A stretch of DNA of 54,755 nucleotides from an uncultured Bacteroidota bacterium (GTDB lineage: Bacteria > Bacteroidota > Bacteroidia > Chitinophagales > Chitinophagaceae), in assembly GCA_903829015.1 (NCBI GenBank), contig CAIKOJ010000025.1:1-54755 (forward strand), given 5' to 3'. This document shows positions 1 to 9,800 of this stretch, piece after piece (the first letter of the stretch is position 1; each line of letters starts with the position of its first letter). The position numbers and the translations under genes were made by a program. The notes beneath the pieces are model-generated. The model did not search any database. It was not told where the DNA came from and saw nothing but the letters and a program-made list of their open reading frames with translations.

Positions 1-192
1 AAATCAGAAATGATTAAAAATGCATTGAACATTAATTGAATGCATTTTTTTTAAGCCCGATTCGACGCATTTGAATTAAAAAATATCTCATCCGTAGTTA
101 ACATAGAGTATTTTTTTACTGCGAACCAGCCACTTGCAATATTCCTCACTCCGGAATACCAGGCAATATTTATAAAATAATATACATTTGAA

Positions 193-942
193 TTACTCCG
201 GCACAGAATTATACCGGCTCCAGATATCCCAGGCAGCTTCGGCCTGCAGTTGCAGCATTTCAAAACCATTTTTAATCGCCGCCCCCCTCAAAAAACCCTG
301 CTGCAAAAATCTGGTCTCGTCAGGGTTATAGATAAGATCATATAGCAGGTGCTGCGAACCTACCGCGTCAAACGGTATCGGTGCCATAGCTTCAATAGCC
401 GGATACATACCAAGTGGGGTGGTATTAATGATCAGCTTGTGTGCGTTTATGATTTCGGCATTAAGATCACTATAAGCCAGGCCGCCATCTTTACCTATCC
501 TCGATACAAATTTGTAAGTAATACCCAGCTGCCTCAAAACATAGGCCACTGCCTTCGATGACCCACCGGTACCCAACACCAACGCATCAGTATGTTGAGA
601 TTGGAGCAACGGGATTAAACTCATTTCAAAACCAACTACATCCGTATTGAACCCGGTTGTGTGCCCGTTTTTAAAACAAATACAGTTTACCGCACCTATC
701 TCACTTACTACCGGGTCTATCCCATCCAGGTAAGGTATGATCGATTCTTTGTAAGGGATAGTTACGTTGAGTCCGGCAAATTCTGGGTGTGCAGCATGCA
801 AAGCAGGGAACTGTTCGATGTCTGTGAGCGGAAACGGCTCATAAACGGCGTCGATCAATTGATCAGCAAATTTCTTTTTGAAATAGGCTGGTGAAAAAGA
901 ATGAGTTAGAGGGTAACCTATTAGTCCGTATAGCGATGACAT
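193..942 (-). CDS. aroE: Shikimate dehydrogenase
   Basis: Reduces 3-dehydroshikimate to shikimate with NADPH in the cytosolic chorismate (aromatic amino acid) pathway. The 249-aa length is slightly short but normal for compact Bacteroidota AroE. Visible motifs: the substrate-binding SFSPAYF near residues 15-21, NVTIPYKE with the catalytic lysine near residue 65, IGAVNC, the GFNTD loop carrying the catalytic aspartate, the Rossmann loop VLGTGGSSKAV, and INTTPLGM before the C-terminal helix. The ATG at 942 gives the conserved N-terminus YGLIGYPLTHSFSP. It lies downstream of the phosphosulfolactate synthase-like gene on the same strand, but a hairpin terminator separates them, so it probably has its own promoter. 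Identification is secure from the motif set. Confidence 0.96.
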   Translation of the reverse strand: MSSLYGLIGYPLTHSFSPAYFKKKFADQLIDAVYEPFPLTDIEQFPALHAAHPEFAGLNVTIPYKESIIPYLDGIDPVVSEIGAVNCICFKNGHTTGFNTDVVGFEMSLIPLLQSQHTDALVLGTGGSSKAVAYVLRQLGITYKFVSRIGKDGGLAYSDLNAEIINAHKLIINTTPLGMYPAIEAMAPIPFDAVGSQHLLYDLIYNPDETRFLQQGFLRGAAIKNGFEMLQLQAEAAWDIWSRYNSVPE

Positions 943-1020
943 GGTGGCTTATACCCCGCAGGGCAGACAAATATACGATTCCGGAGTTAATATTCTGATG
1001 AAGAAATTCTTAAAATAAAA

Positions 1021-1047
1021 ACGTTGACGAAATAGTTTCGCCAACGT
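1021..1047 (-). terminator. Hairpin terminator after the phosphosulfolactate synthase-like gene
   Basis: Two 12-nt arms (ACGTTGACGAAA / TTTCGCCAACGT, one A-C mismatch) flank a 3-nt loop. Read on the minus strand the stem is followed by TTTTATTTT, so it fits a rho-independent terminator for the gene ending at 1078. Confidence 0.75.
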
Positions 1048-1077
1048 TCCTGCATTGTTTTCTTATCGTTATTGAAA

Positions 1078-1857
1078 CTAAATTTCTCCTGAACCCTCTT
1101 TGCCAAGCATTAAATGGAATGTGTCGCTGCGCAACCCCACTCTGGTAGCCTCAAGCGGAATAACCTCTGCTGGTGCCAGATTACCCAGATTCACGTTCGC
1201 ACCCAGCAATTGCAGAAAGTACACCTGCTGGCCTTTCTGTGGCGCCTCCCATATGATCTTCTCGTAAGGTATCTGCGTAAGAATTTCCTGTACAAGACCT
1301 TCACGCACCTCACCTGATCCTCTGTATATACCCACATTACCAGATTCCCGCGCTTCGGCTATTACATAGGTAGCACCGGCTTCCAGTTCAGCCCGCATTA
1401 ACTCGATCCACTTATATGGAGGCATTATATGAGCAGCATCTTTAGAACCCACTTCCGATAAAACCGTAACGTGCTTAGCCAGTTTTTCTATATAACCCAG
1501 TTTCTCAGCATGTGGTATTGTTACAGACCCATCCGATACTTCTACATGCTTCAGACCGTATTCTTTTACTATCGAAACATAATCATCAAACTGCCCCCTT
1601 ACCAGAAACGCTTCAAACAAGGTACCACCAAAATATACAGGTATACCCAGCTCAGTGTAGATGGCGATTTTCTCACGTAAATTATTCGTCACGGCCGACG
1701 TACCAAATCCAAGTTTCACAATATCCACGTAGGTTGCCGCAACTGATAGAAAATCTCTCGTACCCTCCAGACCCATACCTTTATCCATCACCATGGTGAT
1801 ACCATGAGTACGTGGTTTTACGGTGCGCTGAGGAATATTATTAAGTCCGAAATTCAT
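1078..1857 (-). CDS. Phosphosulfolactate synthase-like protein (ComA family)
   Basis: Member of the ComA (PF02679) TIM-barrel family, whose founding enzyme adds sulfite to phosphoenolpyruvate to form phosphosulfolactate. At 259 aa it is full length. Family landmarks: MVMDKG near residue 22, KLGFGTS (about 48), GGTLFE (about 76), EVSDGSV (about 105), EVGSKD (about 136) and EARESGNVGIYRGSG (about 168). In archaea the product feeds coenzyme M. Bacteroidota do not make coenzyme M, so the physiological product here (sulfolactate, or a precursor of sulfonated lipids) is inference. A TATCTTTG -7 box lies 25 bp upstream of the ATG and a hairpin terminator follows the gene, so it is probably monocistronic. 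Confidence 0.85.
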   Translation of the reverse strand: MNFGLNNIPQRTVKPRTHGITMVMDKGMGLEGTRDFLSVAATYVDIVKLGFGTSAVTNNLREKIAIYTELGIPVYFGGTLFEAFLVRGQFDDYVSIVKEYGLKHVEVSDGSVTIPHAEKLGYIEKLAKHVTVLSEVGSKDAAHIMPPYKWIELMRAELEAGATYVIAEARESGNVGIYRGSGEVREGLVQEILTQIPYEKIIWEAPQKGQQVYFLQLLGANVNLGNLAPAEVIPLEATRVGLRSDTFHLMLGKEGSGEI

Positions 1858-1881
1858 GCAATTAAGTTTTCAAAGTTGGTG

Positions 1882-1889
1882 CAAAGATA
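1882..1889 (-). promoter_or_regulatory. Bacteroidota -7 promoter box for the phosphosulfolactate synthase-like gene
   Basis: On the minus strand this reads TATCTTTG, a perfect match to TAnnTTTG, 25 bp upstream of the ATG at 1857. Confidence 0.65.
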
Positions 1890-1951
1890 ATCGATTCAGT
1901 GAGTAAGTGAAGCTGACTAAATAATGTATATTGCAGTCTTAACAAAGATAT

Positions 1952-2242
1952 ATGAGGTTAAATATGCCCATAACGGGTTTTATTACCGGGCTTTTACTTC
2001 CTTTTGTAGGTATGATGTTCATGTATAAACTTTGGGGTCATCAGGAGGGCTTGTCTAATTTTTTAGCGTCACTTACCAAGCTCAGAGGCATGGCTTCAAA
2101 GGTCCTCACCCTAAGCATACTTATCAACCTGCTCCCTTTTCTTTATTGCATTCAGAAGCGGTTGGATTATGCACTTCGTGGTGTGTTTATAGCCACGATG
2201 CTGTATGCATTGCTGATCGTTCTCATCATGTTCGTCTGGTAA
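1952..2242 (+). CDS. Small integral membrane protein, function unknown
   Basis: A 96-aa protein with three predicted membrane segments: about residues 5-25 (ITGFITGLLLPFVGMMFMY), 50-68 and 75-95. It has short charged loops and no recognised domain. It ends 3 bp before the lpxB start on the same strand, so the two are almost certainly co-transcribed and possibly translationally coupled. The context suggests an envelope role, but no function can be assigned. Start chosen at ATG 1952; a second ATG (MPITGF) five codons in is possible. Confidence 0.75.
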   Translation: MRLNMPITGFITGLLLPFVGMMFMYKLWGHQEGLSNFLASLTKLRGMASKVLTLSILINLLPFLYCIQKRLDYALRGVFIATMLYALLIVLIMFVW

Positions 2243-2245
2243 CAT

Positions 2246-3346
2246 ATGAAGTATTACATTATTGCAGGTGAAGCCAGTGGCGATCTTTTAGGAGGCAATC
2301 TTATTGAAGCCATTCATCGCCAGGACAAATCCGCAAATATTCGTTGCTGGGGTGGCGACCGTATGGAACGTGCCGGCGCCACATTGGTAAAACACTACCG
2401 CGATCTGGCTTTTATGGGCTTTGTGGAAGTGATCGCCAATCTGCGCACCATTCTGCAAAACATTAAAGTTTGCAAAAAAGATATCCTTGCTTACAACCCC
2501 GATGTGCTGGTGCTGGTAGACTATCCCGGCTTCAACATGCGCATTGCAGAATGGGCTAAGCAGCAAGGCATAAAAATAGTCTACTACATATCTCCGCAGG
2601 TGTGGGCATGGAAAGAGAATAGGGTTAAGAAACTGAAACGAGATGTAGTTAAGATGCTCGTTATCCTACCCTTTGAGGTCGAGTTTTATAAGAAGTGGGA
2701 TTTTGAAGTTACTTATGTAGGTCACCCTCTGGTTGAGGTGGTGAGTAAAGACCAAAATGAAGTTCCGGTAACCAAATTGTCTGATAAACCCATTATAGCA
2801 CTATTGCCAGGCAGCCGGGCACAGGAGATAAAAGTGAAATTGCCGCTGATGTTGCAAATGGTGCAGCATTTTCCAGAATATTGTTTTGTAGTGGCTCAGG
2901 CATCTGCCCAGCCGGCAAGCCTGTATACCGAGATCATTGGCGATATGGATGTGCTGGTTGTAAAAGACCAGACTTACAACTTACTGAAACAAGCCCGCGC
3001 CGGACTGATAACCAGCGGAACAGCTACTCTTGAGACCGCCCTCTTTGGCCTACCGCAGGTAGTATGCTACAAGGGCAACCCGGTTTCGTTTTGGCTGGCC
3101 ACAAAATTGGTAGATGTAAAATATATATCGCTGGTAAACCTCATCATGGATAAAGAGGTAGTAAAAGAGCTGATTCAAAACGACCTCAACGAACAGAATC
3201 TAAAAGCAGCACTGACAAGGATACTGTCTGATACCTCCTACCAACAGCAACTCAAATCAGACTACGCAACGCTCTGGCACAAGCTAGGCGACAAAAAAGC
3301 ATCTGAGCTGGCAGCGGCCGAGATCATCCGCCTAGTGACGAAATAA
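2246..3346 (+). CDS. lpxB: Lipid-A-disaccharide synthase
   Basis: GT19 glycosyltransferase that joins UDP-diacylglucosamine and lipid X to make the tetraacyl disaccharide 1-phosphate of lipid A, at the inner face of the cytoplasmic membrane. At 366 aa it is full length. Motifs: N-terminal YYIIAGEASGDLLGGNLIEA, CWGGDRMERAGA, the VLVDYPGFNMRIAEWAK segment near residue 90, YYISPQVWAWKENRVKKL near 110, LLPGSRAQEIK near 185, and the acceptor-side segment TSGTATLETALFGLPQVVCY near 255. It starts 3 bp after the upstream 96-aa membrane protein gene. Its 3' end overlaps the end of a convergent 56-aa gene by 15 bp. Confidence 0.97.
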   Translation: MKYYIIAGEASGDLLGGNLIEAIHRQDKSANIRCWGGDRMERAGATLVKHYRDLAFMGFVEVIANLRTILQNIKVCKKDILAYNPDVLVLVDYPGFNMRIAEWAKQQGIKIVYYISPQVWAWKENRVKKLKRDVVKMLVILPFEVEFYKKWDFEVTYVGHPLVEVVSKDQNEVPVTKLSDKPIIALLPGSRAQEIKVKLPLMLQMVQHFPEYCFVVAQASAQPASLYTEIIGDMDVLVVKDQTYNLLKQARAGLITSGTATLETALFGLPQVVCYKGNPVSFWLATKLVDVKYISLVNLIMDKEVVKELIQNDLNEQNLKAALTRILSDTSYQQQLKSDYATLWHKLGDKKASELAAAEIIRLVTK

Positions 3347-3502
3347 GCGTACGATCATTACAACAATTGCAATAAGAAAAACGAATAGCGATATCCTGTT
3401 CATTCCGTGCATCAGCGACATATCAATACTCCTTCTGTCATTCGGGTCTTTCTTCCTGATGAAGAAGTACGTAAGGATCTGATTCCAAACACCTGGTTTC
3501 AT
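3332..3502 (-). CDS. Conserved small membrane protein, 56 aa
   Basis: Short ORF starting MKPGVWNQILTYFFIRKK with a C-terminal hydrophobic helix (residues about 36-51, ISLFVFLIAIVVMIV) ending RLFRH. It resembles a family of roughly 55-60-aa uncharacterised Bacteroidota proteins with the same MKPGVWNQI-like start and a DRRSIDMSLMHGMNR-type middle (a DUF6728-like assignment, from memory). The ATG lies just downstream of AT-rich DNA. The stop lies inside the lpxB 3' end, giving a 15-bp antisense overlap. A tail-anchored membrane topology is likely; function is unknown. Confidence 0.7.
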   Translation of the reverse strand: MKPGVWNQILTYFFIRKKDPNDRRSIDMSLMHGMNRISLFVFLIAIVVMIVRLFRH

Positions 3503-3546
3503 TTTTTTGTATTTTATCTAAAGTTACAAAAATTTGCAGGAATAGC

Positions 3547-3554
3547 TATATTTG
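3547..3554 (+). promoter_or_regulatory. -7 promoter box of tRNA-Ala
   Basis: TATATTTG matches the Bacteroidota TAnnTTTG consensus and sits 10 bp before the tRNA 5' end. Confidence 0.7.
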
Positions 3555-3564
3555 CACCCCAGCG

Positions 3565-3639
<75 letters not shown>

Positions 3640-3648
3640 AAGCTTTAA

Positions 3649-3670
3649 ATCCCCGTAAGGGGATTTTTTG
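3649..3670 (+). terminator. Rho-independent terminator of tRNA-Ala
   Basis: Stem ATCCCC/GGGGAT with a GTAA loop, followed by a T-rich run (TTTTTG TTTT), 11 nt after the tRNA. Confidence 0.85.
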
Positions 3671-3689
3671 TTTTATATCCCATTTAACT

Positions 3690-3775
3690 TGCACATTAGT
3701 TCAGCCGGCTGGAGCGCTTGCTGTCCCGAAAGAATTTGAGAAACAGGTCACCGTTTCGACTCCCGAGTTTTCCCC
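3690..3775 (+). pseudogene. tRNA-like relic (degenerate copy of a tRNA gene)
   Basis: The segment keeps a recognisable D arm (TTAGTTCAGCCGGCTGGAGCG), part of the anticodon 5' stem (CTTGC) and a T-arm remnant (GGTCACCGTTTCGACTCC). The anticodon region is replaced by about 24 nt that cannot fold into a normal loop, and the acceptor arms no longer pair. It lies 52 bp downstream of the intact tRNA-Ala and matches it most closely, so it is either a decayed duplicate or a scar of integration at a tRNA 3' end. Confidence 0.55.
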
Positions 3776-3806
3776 TGACATATTGATTACGCACTTTCCT
3801 TAAATA

Positions 3807-3839
3807 CAGTGGGTGCCTCAAAACCTGAGGCACCCACTG
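3807..3839. terminator. Strong hairpin, terminator of the giant secreted protein gene
   Basis: Perfect 14-bp arms (CAGTGGGTGCCTCA / TGAGGCACCCACTG) flank a 5-nt loop. On the minus strand it lies 31 bp after the stop at 3871 and is followed by TATTTAAGG. A second, perfect 18-bp palindrome TCCCGATAGCTATCGGGA (3853-3870) abuts the stop codon. Confidence 0.7.
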
Positions 3840-3870
3840 TATTCTTTAATCCTCCCGATAGCTATCGGGA

Positions 3871-6800
3871 CTATTTCTCAATCACTATATGGAATACTTT
3901 GCTCTTAGACTCAGACCGTATACTCAGGATATACATGCCGTTCGCAATGTTATTGTTCACCTGTACTGTTTCTTTCACATTTCCGTTATGCGAAATCAAC
4001 TGCTGCTTGTGAACTACCTGTCCAAGCATATTAGTCAGTTCCAGAGTATACTCTTCATCACCTGCCTGGCTGCCCATTGTACCTTCAATGTTAAACGCAC
4101 CTTTGTTAGGGTTAGGAATAACCGCAAGTTCGTCCTTAATAGTTACTCCGGGAATAGACACATTACCTACTCCCAGTCTTACCGCTGCTCTTGCCACATT
4201 AACACCGCAACCGTTCGATGTTGTTACTGTGCAAGCTACAGAATCGTGGTTGGCAAAAGAACTGCTGGCATAAGTTGCAGATGTAGCCCCTGCAACCGGT
4301 ACACTGTTAATAAACCACCTGTATGTTGGTGTCAAACCATTGGTTGTTACATGCGCCGTAAGCGTCACCAATTGTCCGGGGTTCACGTCGATACCTGGTG
4401 CCGCTGTGATGGTTACGTTAGTAGTAATCGGGGTATCCACATCAATTGTTATAGTTGGTGCTGGCGATGATGCATTAATGCAGGTTTCGCTGCTTATAAT
4501 GTCCACGTCTACCTTGTCGCCGTTTACAGGCATCAAATGATAAGTACTGCTGATAACACCGGTATTAGTTGAATTCAGCTTCCACCTGTATGTAGGTGCA
4601 ATACCACCATTTACAGGATGTGCGGTAAAGGTCATTAATGAGCCATGGCACACCGGGTTGCTCATATCGAATGTTACGCTTACCGATGGGTTAACCAATG
4701 GGGTAACAGAAATATTTACCGAGCCTGTCATCACCGTTCCGCAGGTTGTAACCGTATTGACAGCATACACTGCGTAATTACCAGCCGTTGTGCGTAACCC
4801 GAAAGATAACGCCGAACCTGTGCCTGCTAAAAGTGTACCGGTGGGCACACCATCCACCAAAAGCTGGTAGTTTGTAGCTACATGTGAACTGTTGAGGCCA
4901 ACCAACAACCCAGCGCCACCAGCGCAATAGTTGCCGCCACCTGTTACCGTATATTGCACCGGAAGCGGGTTGGTACCTACGTTTACGCTGCCCGTCATAT
5001 CTTTCATACAGCCGGTTGCGGTGTTTGTCGCTTTAACAGTATAGTTGCCTATCGCTGCGTTCAGACCGAAATCAAGCGTTGTACCTGTGCCAGCCATTGC
5101 AGCGCCTGTAGCCAGGCCATCTTTATACAACCGGTAACTGATCCCTGTAGCCGAACCGCCAAGACCTATATGCACACCCGTGCCTCCTATGCAATAATTC
5201 CCACCACCTGTAACATTAAACGTCGCAGGTAACGAATCTATAACAATCGTTGCACTTCCGGCCATCGTGTTAGTGCAGCCTGTCGTGATATTTGTTGCAA
5301 CCACCGTATACACACCTGCAGACGTATACGTACCAAAATTAATGGCAGTGCCTGCACCACCCGCAATTGGGCTTCCTGTTGCTACTCCACCATAGAATAA
5401 TTGATAATTGATGCCTGTATTCGAGGAGTTCAATGTTACCGGCAAGCCGCTGCCACCAGCGCAATAATGGCCGCCACCAACTACATTATAAACAATAGGC
5501 AATGCATTCAGTGAAACAGATGCACCTCCTGCCATATTGTTCTGACAAAGGGTGGTAGTGTTATGAGCCACTACTGTATAAGAGCCAGGTGCGGTCTGCA
5601 AGCCAAAGTCGAGCGCACTGCCCGTGCCCGCTACTGGTGCTCCGGTAGCTGCTAACCCGACGTACAACTGGTAGCGGATCCCCGTTTCTGAACCGGAAAG
5701 TCCGATATGAACTCCAGTACCACCCGCACAATATGTGCCGCCGCCTGTTACAGTATAGACTGTGGGAAGAGGATTAACCGAAACGGTATCCTGACCCAAC
5801 ATTACGTTGCTGCACAACGAAATAGTATTTGTTGCCACCACCGTATAAATTCCTGTTGCTGTCTTCATACCAAAATCTAATGCAAGCCCTGTGCCCAAAA
5901 GCGGACCGGCAACTGCCAACGTACCATTATATAGCTGGTAGCTGACGCCAGTTTGCGACCCGCTCAAAGCAACATCAACACCAGCACCGGTAGCACAATA
6001 GCTGCCACCTCCTGTTAGAGTATAGGCAGTTGGAAGCGGATTGATCACTACCGCTGCACTGCCCGATGGCCCCCAGCAGCCTGCCGCCGACAGCGCCCTG
6101 AAGTAATAAGTACCCGAAGTAGTTATTAACTGACTGGTGGCAGGAATTGCAGTGGAAATGCCCCCTGAAAGAGTACCCTGGAAATACATGGTACCACTCG
6201 ATCCGTTTGAAGCCGTAATCGTAGCGTGATCGCAGTAAGTGCCTGAACCGCTTACCGTAACTGCAGTTGGCATCGGGTTTACGGTTACAGTGGCACTACC
6301 TTGCGGACCCCAGCAACCATCAGAACCCTGCGCCCTGAAGTAATAAGTCCCCGAAGCCGTTACTCCCTGAGTGGTTGTAGCCAGCGCTGTGGACGTACCA
6401 CCCGAAATAGTACCCTGGAAGTAAATCGTTCCGCTGCCACCGTTCGATGCATTTAGTAGGCCGCTTACACAAACTGCTCCGCCGCCTGTTACAGTTACAG
6501 GATTTGGCAATGGGTTTACCGTTACCGGGAAGGTAGTACTCTTGCTGCCGCACATATTAGAAGCGGTTATTGTAACATTTGTAATTCCTATATTAAATGT
6601 AGTTCCGCTGCCTGTGCCAATACCACTTCCTGTAGTGGCCCCGCTGAACGCATAAGACATTCCCGCCGCCGGACTCGCCACCACTGACGTAGTATATGTA
6701 ACCACTGCATCACAACCGTTTCTTACAATACCGGCAGGTGTAACCCTGAATTCGGGTATCAGGCAGGTATCTGGGTTGAATAACTTAAATAACTGACCGC

Positions 6801-9800
6801 CTTCAAATGCTGCACCTGAGATGGAATAATGTGCCTGATCGGAAGAAAGGAATACGCCAGGGCCGAGAATTTCCTGCATATCTATGATGCCTGAGGTTTC
6901 CTCATCAATGCTATAAGGAGCAGTAGCCGAAAGGCCGATATCACCAAACTTCAACGGATCGTGCTTCGCAATCATTTTCAATGAATCGGTAGCAATAGTG
7001 TATTCCCAGATCTTACCATTGTGTGCAGCATTGCCTACGTCTTCCTGCATGATGATATGACCATATTTGTCTATCGTCATATTGTCGAGCATTACGATGC
7101 CTTCTGTGCCATCGAGAACAGCCTCAATTGTACCTCCGATTTCGGGATTGGTCACATCATCGAAGCGTAAACGCCATACTTTTGAACGGCCTACTTGTGT
7201 GCCTATGCCATCATTTACCTGATCCAGCTGGTCGGTTGTGTTGAAGTAGAAATCATTTGGATGAATCGGATCCCACGAGCCATCCTCTGGGCGTGAGAAC
7301 TTGGTGCCACCCGCAGCATTGGTTATTGTATTGAATATGGCACCACTAATATTATGCATATCGCCAATATCCACAAGACTAAATCGTGTGCCCGGTGCTG
7401 GCGGCAGGTTAATAGTTGTTGAGTTAACACGCTCTACCGGGAAGCCGGCAACCTTTACTGCCCACGGATGCCCACCGTTAAGACCAGCCTTATCTATCTC
7501 AGTACCTGTATTTGTTTTTGCGCCAATATAGAAATATACCTGACCATCAGTGCCGTCATTCATCAGGCCAACTACTGTCTTGTCGCCTGTGTTTGGTGCA
7601 GCAACTGCATTCTCCCACGCAGCTTTGCCCATCCAAGGTAATTCATAGCTGGTACCTCCGTTTGGTCCGGTAACGATGTGCGCCATTGCACGGCTCTCAT
7701 CGTTGGTCTCTTCTCCGTTCATGAAGATGCGCTCTTGTGTTCCTTTACCCGTAGCTGCATTGTAAAATGCTGAAACAGCGGGAAGGTCAGCAGCACAAAA
7801 GCGACCAAATATTGCCAGCGGCGATGGACTTGATGAATTGTACGTATTATATCCTGCGCCGTTCCATAGCTTCACGTTCTGCATCAGGTCGCTGCCGCTC
7901 ATTACTGCAAGATCAGATTTACGGATCTTCCATTTTGAAACAAACGAGCCTATTGAACCATGTGCACGGGTTACACCTGAAGTATTCGGGATCTCATGGT
8001 TCATAAGCAATGTAAAGGTTCCGTCGCCATTGTCAAATGCACCCAAACCATCAGGGATACCTGCCATCATGTAGCCGGCTGCTGTCGTATCCTGGGCTGT
8101 TAGAACCGCAGTTGTAGTAACACCCGGTTGAACAGGTAATACATATGGTCCTTTCGTAGTGCTTGGTCCCGTGCCTGCAGTTTTGATAAAGCTATTGTAG
8201 GTATCAGGGTTAAATAAAGTAAATAACTGACCACCTTCGTATGCAGCGCCTGAGATAAGGTAATGTGCCTGATCTGAGGAAAGGAATATACCAGGTCCCA
8301 GTATGTCCTGCATATCTATTATCCCCGATGTTTCTTCGTCTATAGTATATGGTGCTGTAGCAGCAAGACCGATATCACCAAACTTAAGCGGGTCATGCTT
8401 TGTAATCATTTTCAATGAATCAGTAGCAATAGTATATTGCCAGATCTTACCATTGTGTGAGGCATTGCCTACATCTTCCTGCATCAATATATGACCATAT
8501 TTGTCGATTGTCATATTGTCGAGCATTACTATGCCTTCTGTGCCATCGAGGACTGCTTCGATCGTTCCTCCGAGTTCTGGTTGTGTTACATTGTCAAAAC
8601 GAAGACGCCAAATCTTCGAGCGGCCTACCTGTGTGCCGATGCCATCATTCACCTGATCTAGCTGATCAGTTGTGTTGAAATAGAAATCATTTGGATGCGA
8701 CGGATCCCATGAGCCATCTTCGGGGCGCGAGAACTTAGTGCCTCCAGCCGTATTGGTTGCAGTATTGAAAGCCGCCCCTGTCATATTGTGTACGTCACCC
8801 ATATCCACCAGGCTGAAACGTGTGCCCGGTGCAGGTGGCAGGTTAATGGTTGTTGAGTTCACACGCTCAACCGGGAAACCCGTTACTTTAACCGCCCACG
8901 GATGTCCTCCGTTCAAACCAGCCTTATCTATTTCTGTACCTGTATTTGTCTTAGTGCCAATATAAAAGTAAACCTGACCGTCTGTACCATCATTCATCAA
9001 TCCTACTACTGTTTTATCGCCCGTATTTGGTGCCGCTACAGCATTCTCCCAGGCAGCCTTGCCCAGCCAAGGTAACTCATAGCTGGTGCCTCCATTCGGT
9101 CCGGTAACGATGTGTGCCATTGCACGGCTTTCATCGTTGGTCTCTTCGCCATTCATAAAGATGCGTTCCTGCGTACCCTTGCCCGTAGCTACATTGTAGA
9201 ATGCTGAAACTGCAGGAAGGTCGGCAGCACAAAAACGACCAAATATTGCCAGTGGCGATGGACTTGATGAATTATAAGTATTATATCCTGTTCCGTTCCA
9301 CAACTTCACGTTCTGCATCAGGTCACTACCACTAAGCACAGTCAGATCTGATTTACGTATTCTCCACTTTGAAACAAACGAGCCTATTGAGCCATGTGCG
9401 CGGGTTACGCCCGAAGTATTTGGGATCTCATGGTTCATAAGCAATGTAAAAGTTCCGTCTCCATTATCAAACGCTCCCAAGCCATCAGGGATACCTGCCA
9501 TCATATAGCCAGCAGAAGTAGTGTCTTGTGCCGTCAGCACTGCCGTAGTAGTGGCACCAGTAGCTACCGGAATAACGTATGGTGCTTTAGTTGTGCTTGG
9601 ACCCGTAGCTGCTGTTTTAACGAAGCTATTGTATGTATCTGGGTTAAATAAAGTAAATAACTGACCACCTTCGAATGCAGCACCTGAGATTGAATAATGT
9701 GCCTGATCGGAAGAAAGGAATATGCCTGGACCAAGGATATCCTGCATATCTATTATCCCCGATGTTTCTTCGTCTATAGTAAATGGTGCGGTAGCGGCAA

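Noticed and set aside
1-192. Short ORF overlapping the aroE 3' end (51-269)
   Set aside because: Frame-shadow of aroE plus AT-rich intergenic DNA; no start context or family.
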